A stretch of 64,000 nt of DNA from Microvirga sp052114605. GTDB taxonomy: Bacteria > Pseudomonadota > Alphaproteobacteria > Rhizobiales > Beijerinckiaceae. Shown piece by piece: positions 15,971 through 22,700 of the stretch (positions are counted from its first letter, which is position 1; each line of letters starts with the position of its first letter). The notes under the pieces are model-generated. The model had not been told where the DNA came from and searched no databases. It saw only the letters and a list, made by a program, of their open reading frames with translations. Both the position numbers and the translations under genes were made by a program. The DNA lies in assembly GCF_052114605.1 (NCBI RefSeq), contig NZ_JBFRFB010000011.1:89043-153042 (forward strand), given 5' to 3'.

Positions 15971-16314
15971 GCGCCCTGCGGCTGCGGAGGGTTTGGGGCA
16001 GATGCCTCGGCGCCGAAGGTGATCATGAGAACATCGGCGATGGCCGTTGCCACCGGCTCAATCCCGTCCGGCAGGGCGAAGCTCGCCACCTCCGCATCGC
16101 TCACATCGTGACCGCCGCCGCGCAGGGCGACCGCGAGAAGCCTTAAGATGTCGCGGCTCGACAGGCGGCCGGTACCGAAGCGTTCGGCAAGCGCCATGAG
16201 ATCGTCCACGCCGAAAGCATCCTCGAGCTCGGCGAGAGCGCCGAGCGTGAGGCATAAGGTGTAGCGCTTATCGCCCAATTGTAGCGGAACCTCGCCGCGT
16301 CGTCTGTTCGCCAT
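15967..16314 (-). CDS. GTA tail assembly chaperone gp10
   Basis: The 115-residue gene transfer agent family protein has GEVPLQLGDKRYTLCLTLGALAELEDAFG at the N-terminus, then a helical region and a flexible Pro-rich tail PNPPQPQ. It corresponds to the upstream half of the phage G/T chaperone pair. I prefer the ATG at 16314, with GGAGG 7 bp upstream, over a GTG at 16329 that overlaps the g9 stop. The Pro-rich tail is where the slippery heptamer lies, as expected for a linker between the two chaperone parts. Confidence 0.9.
   Translation of the reverse strand: MANRRRGEVPLQLGDKRYTLCLTLGALAELEDAFGVDDLMALAERFGTGRLSSRDILRLLAVALRGGGHDVSDAEVASFALPDGIEPVATAIADVLMITFGAEASAPNPPQPQGA
15991..15997 (-). 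promoter_or_regulatory. Candidate -1 ribosomal frameshift site C_CCA_AAC
   Basis: In the g10 reading frame the codons are GCC CCA AAC, so the heptamer CCCAAAC has the X_XXY_YYZ phase needed for tandem slippage. After a -1 slip the frame runs through the g10 stop without interruption into the tail-chaperone frame that follows (codons CCC TCC GCA GCC GCA GGG CGC TTG AGC). Confidence 0.55.
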
Positions 16315-16325
16315 GGCTCCCTCCG

Positions 16326-16736
16326 TCACAGCGCCACGAAGGTCATGGGGCCTGCGGATTCGAACGACATCTCGAATGTCACCTCGCCCGCATGGTCGCC
16401 GCGATATTCCAGGCTCGTGATCTGGAACGGGCCTTCGATGCGGCCGAAATCGGGAATGATGATCTGATAGGTTTGAATATCGCCGTCGAAGAAGACCTGG
16501 CGGATGCGCGCATCCGAGGCTTCGTCCTTGAACACGCCGGAACCGGTGATGCCCGCGCGGCGCACGCCGACACCGGCCAAAAGCTCACGCCAGCGCCCGG
16601 CGGATTCCGCGTTGGTGACATCGACAGTCTCGGTATTGAAAGCGATCTGGCGCGTGCGCAGGCCCGCCACCGTCACAAATCCGGTTCCGCCGTCACTGAT
16701 CTTGACGAGCAGATCCTTGCCCTTTTGAGCAGGCAT
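16326..16736 (-). CDS. GTA major tail (tube) protein gp9
   Basis: The 136-residue protein starts MPAQKGKDLLVKISDGGTGFVTVAGLRTRQIAFN and continues with VDVTNAESAGRWRELLAG, the signature of the phage major tail protein family found in GTAs. It would form the stacked hexameric tail tube. It lies 43 bp downstream of g8 and 11 bp upstream of g10, in the conserved order. Confidence 0.93.
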   Translation of the reverse strand: MPAQKGKDLLVKISDGGTGFVTVAGLRTRQIAFNTETVDVTNAESAGRWRELLAGVGVRRAGITGSGVFKDEASDARIRQVFFDGDIQTYQIIIPDFGRIEGPFQITSLEYRGDHAGEVTFEMSFESAGPMTFVAL

Positions 16737-16779
16737 GAAGCAATTCCTTTGATGATGTTTAAAATGTTGGCTGCGGCGC

Positions 16780-17190
16780 TCACACCACCTCCGTCACCGC
16801 GCGAAAGCGAACGGTGACGGAGGTGAGTTGCGTGTCCTTGTCGCGTGTGGAGGCGATCTCCGTCATGCGCAGGTTCACGAGGCGGTGCCCATCGAGGCTG
16901 AGCGGCGCGTCGTCGAGCAAGGCGGTAAATCGCTCCGCGACGGAGAGACCCGCACGCACGCTCCCGCGCGCGCACCAGACAACGAGGCTCAAATCCTGCT
17001 CGTGGCCGCGATCGGTATCGGTCGACCAATCTTCCGCCGTTACATCGCCGAACAGGGCATAAACCGGCTCGATGTTGCGTGGCGGCTCGTCGTAGAGGCG
17101 AAGCGTGCCACCCATGAGAGTTATCAGCTCCGCATCGCCCGACGCCTCGTCGATGATGGCGCGGCGAAGCGCGAGGATCGGGCTCGTCAT
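16780..17190 (-). CDS. GTA tail terminator gp8 (DUF3168)
   Basis: The 136-residue DUF3168 family protein includes LRRAIIDEASGDAELITLMGG and a C-terminal beta-strand LTSVTVRFRAVTEVV. It would cap the tail tube at the head-proximal end. The ATG at 17190 overlaps the g7 stop by 4 bp (ATGA), which fixes the start; the frame upstream of it is only a shadow of g7. Confidence 0.92.
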   Translation of the reverse strand: MTSPILALRRAIIDEASGDAELITLMGGTLRLYDEPPRNIEPVYALFGDVTAEDWSTDTDRGHEQDLSLVVWCARGSVRAGLSVAERFTALLDDAPLSLDGHRLVNLRMTEIASTRDKDTQLTSVTVRFRAVTEVV

Positions 17191-17522
17191 GCCTTGATCT
17201 CCTCGACGAGGCAGACGAGATCGCGCCGCGATCCATCCGGGTCCGATGCCGCGCGGATGGCGAACCGGCGCAGGCCCGAGGTCAGGCGCATGGCGCCGGT
17301 CACGCCGTCGCGATAGCGCAGGGTGATCCTGTGGGTGAGGCTCTGCTCGGGCCGGTCCGCACGCACGCGCTCGGTGCCGGAGAGCATCTCCATCGCGCCC
17401 CAGAGCTGCGGGCCTGACGCATAGGAGCGGATGACGCCGCCGAACCCATCGGGACTTTCGAGCGGCAATTCGAGAACGAACCGGCGCGCACGCGCGCCGA
17501 TGGACGGGGATTTCGATTTCAT
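17187..17522 (-). CDS. GTA head-closure / head-tail adaptor gp7
   Basis: The 111-residue phage head-tail adaptor family protein has GARARRFVLELPLESPDGFGGV, a central WGAMEMLSGTERVRADRPEQ and a C-terminal FAIRAASDPDGSRRDLVCLVEE. It closes the portal channel and links head to tail. It is translationally coupled to g8. The 201-bp gap to g6 is longer than usual and holds a repeat element. Confidence 0.92.
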   Translation of the reverse strand: MKSKSPSIGARARRFVLELPLESPDGFGGVIRSYASGPQLWGAMEMLSGTERVRADRPEQSLTHRITLRYRDGVTGAMRLTSGLRRFAIRAASDPDGSRRDLVCLVEEIKA

Positions 17523-17555
17523 GGAGTGGATCTTCTTGAAAAGAGAGCATCCACT

Positions 17556-17711
17556 GTCATTCCGGGGCCGCGTAGCGGAGCCCGACCCGAAGGGCCGCGC
17601 CGCAGGCGTGGAAACCCATAACCGCCAACAATGCAGAATGAAGCGGCGAGCGTCGCATTTTCTTCGGTCGCGTTGGCGGTTATGGATCCCCGCCTTCGCG
17701 GGGATGACAGC
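17556..17711. repeat. Composite palindromic element between g7 and g6
   Basis: It holds an inverted repeat with 14-bp arms (17616-17629 CCATAACCGCCAAC and 17672-17685 GTTGGCGGTTATGG) around 42 bp. Next to it is a perfect 8-bp hairpin ATCCCCGC-cttc-GCGGGGAT (17686-17705). The left part (GTCATTCCGGGGCCGCG, from 17558) resembles the element at 63486. It would be transcribed inside the GTA operon. Confidence 0.7.
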
Positions 17712-17723
17712 AGTGGGTGTAAG

Positions 17724-18284
17724 TCAAAGGCGGGCGCGCTGAAACGGCGCGACCAGCGCCATCGCCTCGGGCGGCATGATCTGCTCACCCACCACATCAC
17801 CCCGGTTCTCGAACCAATGGGCGACAAGAATCTTGATCGCGAGCTTCAACGTCGCCGGAACCGCATCGGGCGCAGAACCGTGACCGGCCCGCAGCGCGAT
17901 GGAGATGCCATTCCTGGCCTTTCCGGGTGCCGGTGCATCGGTGACAACGATGGAGGGCGGATCGCCCGCCCCATCGAACTCGTAAGAAGCCTCCGAAAGC
18001 TCGGTCTCAGCCTCCGAAGCATCGAGGACCGCGATGGCGTCCACCGCCATGACGGGCGAGATCGGCAGCATGACCCTGCCGCCCTTGGGCCAGCGGTCGA
18101 GCACCACGCGCCAGCGCTGCTCGATGAGGATGCGTCGGGACGCGGCCTCGACCATCAGCCGGGCGGCCTTGATGAGGCCCGCCACCAGCTCATCCTGTGC
18201 ATCGTCGTCGAGACGGAGATATTCTTTCATTTCAGAGAGCGATATGGGCTCGACGGCGGGGCCTTCGATGAATATCGGAATCAT
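17724..18284 (-). CDS. GTA head-tail connector gp6
   Basis: The 186-residue protein has the N-terminal motif EPISLSEMKEYLRLDDDAQDELVAGLIKAARLMVE, diagnostic of the phage head-tail connector (gp6-like) family. It would form the adaptor ring below the portal. The start is the ATG at 18284. Only 18 bp separate it from the divergent protease start at 18303, so any promoter for either gene must lie inside the other gene. It is physically separated from the capsid gene by two proteases. Confidence 0.9.
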   Translation of the reverse strand: MIPIFIEGPAVEPISLSEMKEYLRLDDDAQDELVAGLIKAARLMVEAASRRILIEQRWRVVLDRWPKGGRVMLPISPVMAVDAIAVLDASEAETELSEASYEFDGAGDPPSIVVTDAPAPGKARNGISIALRAGHGSAPDAVPATLKLAIKILVAHWFENRGDVVGEQIMPPEAMALVAPFQRARL

Positions 18285-18302
18285 CGCAACAGGAATCCTT
18301 CC

Positions 18303-19046
18303 ATGATGAATCGTGTGATCACGCTCCTCCTCGCCACGTCGCTCTGGGCGAATGCGGCGCAGGCCATCGTCGGCGGCACGGAGGACCAGGGCCCCCTCGC
18401 CCGTCAGAGCGTGATGGTGTTGAGTTCGAATGGCGGCGTCTGCACCGCCGTGGTGCTGGCCCGCGACGTGGTGTTGACCGCGGCCCATTGCGTGACCGGC
18501 GCGGACGAGCACCGGGTTCATTTCCGCGACGAGAGCGGCGAACCTGTCTTGATCGTGCCAGCCGCGAAGGCGGTGCATCCGGGCTACAACGCGAAGGCCA
18601 TCGAGACACGCCAGCGCTCCATCGACCTTGCCCTCATGCGCATTCCGGAAAACCTGCCCCGGCGCTTCGAGAGCACGACGCTGGCCACCGGGAAGCCCGG
18701 CAAGGATTCCACAATCATCGTCGGCGGCTATGGCCTCTCGCGAGAGGACGATGCCAAGACCACGGGCACCTTCCGCACCGCGCCCCTGACCGTCACCGAG
18801 CCCTATGGCCCGAGCAAGATCCTGCTCTGGTCGAAGGGATTGGGCAGCATGGGTGCCTGCCAGGGCGATTCCGGCGGTCCCATGGCCGTGGGCAATGCGG
18901 TTGCAGCCATCACAAGCTGGTCCTCGCCTGCCCAGGGACGAGGCTGCGGAGGCGTGACACAGGGCATTCTCGTTGGAGCACAACGGGAATGGATCGACCG
19001 CACGCTCAAAGGCTGGAACCGCAAGGCGTCATGGACGGAAAACTAA
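18303..19046 (+). CDS. Secreted trypsin-like serine protease 1 (within GTA cluster)
   Basis: The 247-residue S1-family protease has a signal peptide (1-20, ending NAAQA) followed directly by IVGG, the N-terminus that mature trypsins use to form the active site. Catalytic residues are His62 (TAAHC), Asp108 (SIDLALMR) and Ser190 (GDSGGP). Cys pairs are consistent with periplasmic or extracellular folding. The ribosome site AGGAA is 8 bp upstream. It is on the plus strand between g6 and g5, which no RcGTA-type cluster needs. It may act on GTA release, on the cell envelope, or be unrelated cargo. Confidence 0.88.
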   Translation: MMNRVITLLLATSLWANAAQAIVGGTEDQGPLARQSVMVLSSNGGVCTAVVLARDVVLTAAHCVTGADEHRVHFRDESGEPVLIVPAAKAVHPGYNAKAIETRQRSIDLALMRIPENLPRRFESTTLATGKPGKDSTIIVGGYGLSREDDAKTTGTFRTAPLTVTEPYGPSKILLWSKGLGSMGACQGDSGGPMAVGNAVAAITSWSSPAQGRGCGGVTQGILVGAQREWIDRTLKGWNRKASWTEN

Positions 19047-19131
19047 CGCTGGAAAATGAAGCGTAAGCGGAACTATCCTATGATTCGAGATATTCCCTTA
19101 CGTAACGATTCCTCCCTCCCCGATATCCCAG

Positions 19132-19929
19132 ATGCGCGCACTGCCATTCCTCGCCCTCGCCGCCTTCAGCTTATGGGCAGGTTCCGCCCAGGCCGTCCTG
19201 CTCGGCGCCACATCGCGGGATCCGGACGGACTTCGGCGTTCCGTCGTGTCCATCGAGAACTCGGTCGGTGAGCTGTGCTCAGGCGCCCTGATCGCCCAAG
19301 ATCTCGTTCTCACCGCCGCTCACTGCGTCATCGAGAAGGCCTCGTACCGGGTGAGTGTGGTGAACCGGACCTTCAAGCCGCAGCGTCTCAAGGTCGCCGC
19401 GATGGCGGTGCATCCCAGCTTCGTGGCAGGCACTACGCCTCGCACTCAGCCGGGTGTCGATCTGGCGATCCTGAGGCTGGAGACGCCTCTCGGTGCCGAC
19501 TTCCTGCCGCTCAATCCTACCCTTGCCGGTAGGATCGGGGTTGGGGACGAAGTCACCATCGCCGGCTATGGCGTTCTGACTGAGCGGCGCAAAGGAACCG
19601 CGCGCACCCTGCGCCAGGCCAATCTGGTATCGCTCGGTCCCATCGAGGTCGCCAACCGCGTGCTGATCGTGGTGGACCGCGAGCGGCTGGCGGAAACCAG
19701 CGGTGCCGGCGCCTGCCGGGGCGATTCCGGCGGGCCGATCCTCGCCGCGACGCGCGACACCTATCTCCTCTACGGAATCGTCAGCTGGTCGAGCGGCGCG
19801 ATGCGCTCCAGCCAGCCGAGCGCCTGCGGAGGCCTGACAGCCGTGACGCCCATCGTCGAGCATCTCCGCTGGATCAGGCAGGCCGTGAACAGTCTCAACA
19901 CCATGCAGGGCGAGTGGACGGCGCGATAG
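19132..19929 (+). CDS. Secreted trypsin-like serine protease 2 (within GTA cluster)
   Basis: The 265-residue S1-family protease has a signal peptide ending GSAQA, then VLLG in place of the IVGG that usually starts an active trypsin. The catalytic triad is His64 (TAAHC), Asp110 (GVDLAILR) and Ser199 (GDSGGP). The changed mature N-terminus may alter zymogen activation. It lies 85 bp downstream of protease 1, in the same orientation, and is clearly related to it. No strong ribosome site precedes the ATG at 19132. It converges on the capsid gene with a repeat in between. Confidence 0.85.
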   Translation: MRALPFLALAAFSLWAGSAQAVLLGATSRDPDGLRRSVVSIENSVGELCSGALIAQDLVLTAAHCVIEKASYRVSVVNRTFKPQRLKVAAMAVHPSFVAGTTPRTQPGVDLAILRLETPLGADFLPLNPTLAGRIGVGDEVTIAGYGVLTERRKGTARTLRQANLVSLGPIEVANRVLIVVDRERLAETSGAGACRGDSGGPILAATRDTYLLYGIVSWSSGAMRSSQPSACGGLTAVTPIVEHLRWIRQAVNSLNTMQGEWTAR

Positions 19930-19987
19930 ACGCCGTTTGCACTTTGCTGTCTCTCATCGTGACCGATGACTTTGACACCCTCTCTCA

Positions 19988-20079
19988 AGTCATCACCGGC
20001 CTTGTGCCGGTGATCCCGATTGTCTGAAATACTTCGCTCTTCGGATCGGGATGGCCGGGACAAGCCCGGCCATGACTTG
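19988..20079. repeat. Interspersed double-hairpin repeat, copy 2
   Basis: CATCACCGGC-cttgt-GCCGGTGAT (from 19991) and ATGGCCGGG-acaag-CCCGGCCAT (from 20051) are separated by about 30 bp, in inverse orientation to copy 1. It lies between the converging protease 2 and capsid genes, where it may stop transcription from both sides. A second short motif related to GTCATTCCCGG follows at 20087. Confidence 0.9.
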
Positions 20080-20131
20080 AAAAGGCGTCATTCCCGGCCG
20101 GAGCGCAGCGGAGGGGATGACACTGGTCCCG

Positions 20132-21373
20132 TTACGCCGCGAACTTCAGCAGCTTGATCGCCGCGTAGTCCTGCACACCGCCGCCCACGCGTTTGGTGGT
20201 GTAGAACAGCACATAGGGCTTCGCGGAATAGGGATCGCGCAGCACGCGCATGCCGGCCCGATCCACCACGAGATAACCGCGCTTGAAATCGCCGAAGGCG
20301 ACGGCGCAGGAGCCGGCGGCGATGTCCGGCATGTCCTCGGCCTCCACGACGGGGAAGCCCATGAGGGTCGCCGACTGGCCGAGGCTTGCGGGCGGCGACC
20401 AGAGATACTGGCCGTTCGTGTCCTTGAACTTGCGGATCGCGCTCTGCGTCTTGCGGTTCATCACGAAGGACGCGTTCTGGCGATAACCCGCCTTCAGGAA
20501 GTAGGCGAGTTCCACCAGCACGTCGGACGGGTTGGACGACGGGAAGGCCGCGCCGCCCGTATGGACCGCGCCGAGCTTGCCCCAGCTCCAGGTATCGTCC
20601 TTCACCACGTCGGAAGCGAGGAAGCCCTTGGGCTTGTTGACGCCGTCGCCATTGACGAAGGCGGCGCTTTCCTGCTCGGCGAAGGCGGCCTCGACCTCCT
20701 CCGCGATCCAGCGGTCGATATCGACCACCGCATCATCGAGAAGCGTCTGCGTAGCGGCCGGCATCGCATAGAGCTCCATGGCGGGGAAGCTCATCTCGGA
20801 GAGCGTCGAGCCCGCCGTCTGCGGACGGGCCGCCGTCTCGCCGACCCAGCCGGTAGCCGGACCCGAGGTCGAGAAGGCGCGCTTGTACTGGCCGCCGGAG
20901 ATGACGCGCACCGACGAGATGGCGCGGATCGGCGAAATTGCGGAGAGGCGGCGCAGCACCTCCGTCTCGACGATCTCGGGCACGAGATAACCGCCGTCCG
21001 GGCCGGAGCCCGCCGAGAGCGCTTTCTCTTCGAGCCGCTTCAGGCCCGTGGCCTCGCCGGAGCGCATATAGGCGTTGAACGCCGTCTTGTGCTCATTTTG
21101 CGCAGGGTCGCGCTGGCCATCGCTCCGGCCCAGCGGCGGACGCGAGCGGTCGAGGGCCAAGCGGTCGAGGCGGCGCTTGGCATCGTCGAGGGCGGTGTCG
21201 ATGCGGGTGAGCTTTTCTTCCGTCACCACATCGCTCGACAGGCGCGTCTCGATCTCGGACAGGCGCGTGTCGTTGGTGTCCTTGAACGCCTCGAAGGCGC
21301 GGGCGAAATCGTCAAAGGCGGAAGAGACGTCGTCGGAAATCGATTTGGTTTCAACAACAGGAATCATGTTCAT
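20132..21373 (-). CDS. GTA major capsid protein gp5 (HK97 family)
   Basis: The 413-residue HK97-fold capsid protein has an N-terminal coiled-coil delta domain (about 1-105) rich in Asp/Glu/Arg. The mature capsid domain follows, with GSGPDGGYLVPEIVETEVLRRL, AFVNGDGVNKPKGFL and a C-terminal FYTTKRVGGGVQDYAAIKLLKF. The delta domain is probably removed by the protease encoded by g4. Starts at 21373 or 21367 are both possible (MNM). A terminator hairpin lies only about 20 bp upstream, so the gene may be transcribed partly from its own promoter. Confidence 0.94.
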   Translation of the reverse strand: MNMIPVVETKSISDDVSSAFDDFARAFEAFKDTNDTRLSEIETRLSSDVVTEEKLTRIDTALDDAKRRLDRLALDRSRPPLGRSDGQRDPAQNEHKTAFNAYMRSGEATGLKRLEEKALSAGSGPDGGYLVPEIVETEVLRRLSAISPIRAISSVRVISGGQYKRAFSTSGPATGWVGETAARPQTAGSTLSEMSFPAMELYAMPAATQTLLDDAVVDIDRWIAEEVEAAFAEQESAAFVNGDGVNKPKGFLASDVVKDDTWSWGKLGAVHTGGAAFPSSNPSDVLVELAYFLKAGYRQNASFVMNRKTQSAIRKFKDTNGQYLWSPPASLGQSATLMGFPVVEAEDMPDIAAGSCAVAFGDFKRGYLVVDRAGMRVLRDPYSAKPYVLFYTTKRVGGGVQDYAAIKLLKFAA

Positions 21374-21390
21374 CAATCGGTTCAGGTCAA

Positions 21391-21417
21391 AGAAAAAGCC
21401 CGTCTCGCGACGGGCTT
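21391..21417 (-). terminator. Rho-independent terminator between the glycine-zipper lipoprotein and the capsid gene
   Basis: Read on the minus strand: AAGCCCGTC-gcga-GACGGGCTT (9-bp perfect stem, 21396-21417) followed by TTTCTTT. It ends 17 bp before the capsid ATG and starts 23 bp after the lipoprotein stop. Confidence 0.85.
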
Positions 21418-21440
21418 CGGTTGAGAGCGAGGGGTGCCTT

Positions 21441-21638
21441 TTATCGAACGGCACGCCTCGTAGTCCGGGCGACGGAGGGTCCGGTGACGGCCCCGACGGC
21501 GCCGCCGACAATCGCGCCGGGCGGTCCTGCAACAGCGCCGACGCCTGCGCCCACAGCCGCACCGCCGACACGTTCCTCGGTCGTGGTGCAGGCCGCGGCC
21601 GCGAGGCCGAGAAGGGCGACGAAAGCGATCTTCTTCAT
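21441..21638 (-). CDS. Glycine-zipper lipoprotein between g4 and g5
   Basis: The 65-residue protein has signal peptide and lipobox LAAAAC with lipid Cys at 18. It continues with a glycine zipper repeat (GGAAVGAGVGAVAGPPGAIVGGAVGAVTG) that would insert into or against a membrane. The start at 21638 has a strong ribosome site GGAGG 6 bp upstream. It resembles small outer-membrane YMGG/glycine-zipper lipoproteins of Rhizobiales. It is not a known GTA part and is followed by its own terminator. Confidence 0.75.
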   Translation of the reverse strand: MKKIAFVALLGLAAAACTTTEERVGGAAVGAGVGAVAGPPGAIVGGAVGAVTGPSVARTTRRAVR

Positions 21639-21734
21639 GGAAAACCTCCCGAGATAGCGGACGGCATCACGGGACTTGCCCGCGGCGTCCGCTTCCCGGC
21701 GGGCTTGCATGTAACGCTCTTCGCTCGCCATAGT

Positions 21735-22268
21735 TCAGGAAAATAATCGAGTAGCGGTGGCGCGAATGGAGGATGCCAGGCTCTGCGGCACCTGCTTCAC
21801 GGTCTCGACGCGAGCGCCCGGCAGCATGGGAAAGGTGACGACCGAGATCTCCCATAGATCGAGCTTTTCCAGCCTCCGGAGGCCCGTGGGCCGCTCGGCC
21901 CGAGCCCGTTCGACCCGGAAGCCGATGGAGAGGCCATCGACCGCGCCTTCACGCATCAGCGCGTGGATATCCCGTGCCCGTTCCACCGCAAGATTGAGCT
22001 TGCCGCGCACGCGAAGTCCGCGCCGGTCCTCCTCGATGGAGAGCCAGCGCCCGATGGGAGTGCCGGGATCGTGCTGCCAGAGCAGCCGCACGGCGCCCAC
22101 ATCGCGCTTTCTCAGCGTCTCCGCGAAAGCGCCCGGCATGACCACATCCTTGCCGAGGTCAGTGACGCCGAACAGGCTTGCATAGCCCTCGAACACGCCG
22201 TCCACATCGACGGCGTTCAAAGGCTCGGCGAGAAACTTCATTTCCTGCGTAACGGGAACGTGCTTCAT
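21735..22268 (-). CDS. GTA prohead protease gp4 (HK97 family)
   Basis: The 177-residue U35-type prohead protease has FEGYASLFGVTDLGKDVVMPGAFAETL, then LLWQHDPGTPIGRW (His in the catalytic region) and GAVDGLSIGFRV (Ser). It would cleave the N-terminal delta domain of the capsid protein during head maturation. The ATG at 22268 overlaps the stop of a small upstream gene (ATGA), which settles the start. Confidence 0.92.
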   Translation of the reverse strand: MKHVPVTQEMKFLAEPLNAVDVDGVFEGYASLFGVTDLGKDVVMPGAFAETLRKRDVGAVRLLWQHDPGTPIGRWLSIEEDRRGLRVRGKLNLAVERARDIHALMREGAVDGLSIGFRVERARAERPTGLRRLEKLDLWEISVVTFPMLPGARVETVKQVPQSLASSIRATATRLFS

Positions 22269-22414
22269 CGCTCGGCTCCGCGAATGCTTTTCGCGGGCTT
22301 GCCGTCGAGCTTCTCGAGCTGGCGGACGAAGTCGCGGAACACCAACGCGGCGCGACTCTGTCCATTGCGCGCAGCCTTCGGCTTTCGAACGGGACGGAGC
22401 GTGGTTCTGGTCAT
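22265..22414 (-). CDS. 49-residue basic protein between g3.5 and g4
   Basis: The protein is 49 residues (MTRTTLRPVRKPKAARNG... to KPAKSIRGAER), rich in Arg and Lys. Both ends overlap neighbours by 4 bp: its ATG overlaps the g3.5 stop and its stop overlaps the g4 start, an ATGA chain that argues strongly for a real gene. I do not recognise the family. Its position between portal and prohead protease suggests a role in head assembly, for example as a small scaffold or DNA-contacting peptide, but that is inference. Confidence 0.6.
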   Translation of the reverse strand: MTRTTLRPVRKPKAARNGQSRAALVFRDFVRQLEKLDGKPAKSIRGAER

Positions 22415-22611
22415 AAGGGATCTCCCGTGTGACGGCGGTTGAAGAGGGACAGCTCGCGCACGAATTCATCGAAGCGGCGGTTGGCCGCGAAAAGGTCGCG
22501 AAGAGTCATGGCGAGCAATGCGGATGCCCCACTCGCCCAGACGAACAGGGCGAGGTGAGCCAGATCGCCCCGGCTGATCACAGCCTCGGCGATCTTATCG
22601 GCAATGTTCAT
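22411..22611 (-). CDS. GTA gp3.5-like small membrane protein
   Basis: The 66-residue protein has one hydrophobic segment (about 17-37, LAHLALFVWASGASALLAMTL) and a basic C-terminal part (RRFDEFVRELSLFNRRH). Position between portal and prohead protease matches the small gene g3.5 of RcGTA. The ATG at 22611 has GGAA 6 bp upstream; a TTG 12 bp earlier is less likely. It is divergent from the HEPN-motif gene with 89 bp between them, so a promoter probably lies here. Confidence 0.7.
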   Translation of the reverse strand: MNIADKIAEAVISRGDLAHLALFVWASGASALLAMTLRDLFAANRRFDEFVRELSLFNRRHTGDPL

Positions 22612-22700
22612 TGTTTGTTCCAAAAATAGACAATGCTACTTGCAGAGCTTTGCTACATGCGCATGCTAAGTACCCATGAATTTAACGTTCAGAGATACTT

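Noticed and set aside
17631..18302. Longer N-terminus for protease 1
   Set aside because: The upstream frame is antisense to g6; the signal peptide and ribosome site fix the start at 18303.
20117..21424. Plus-strand 435-codon frame opposite the capsid gene
   Set aside because: Shadow of the capsid gene; no motif and unnatural composition.
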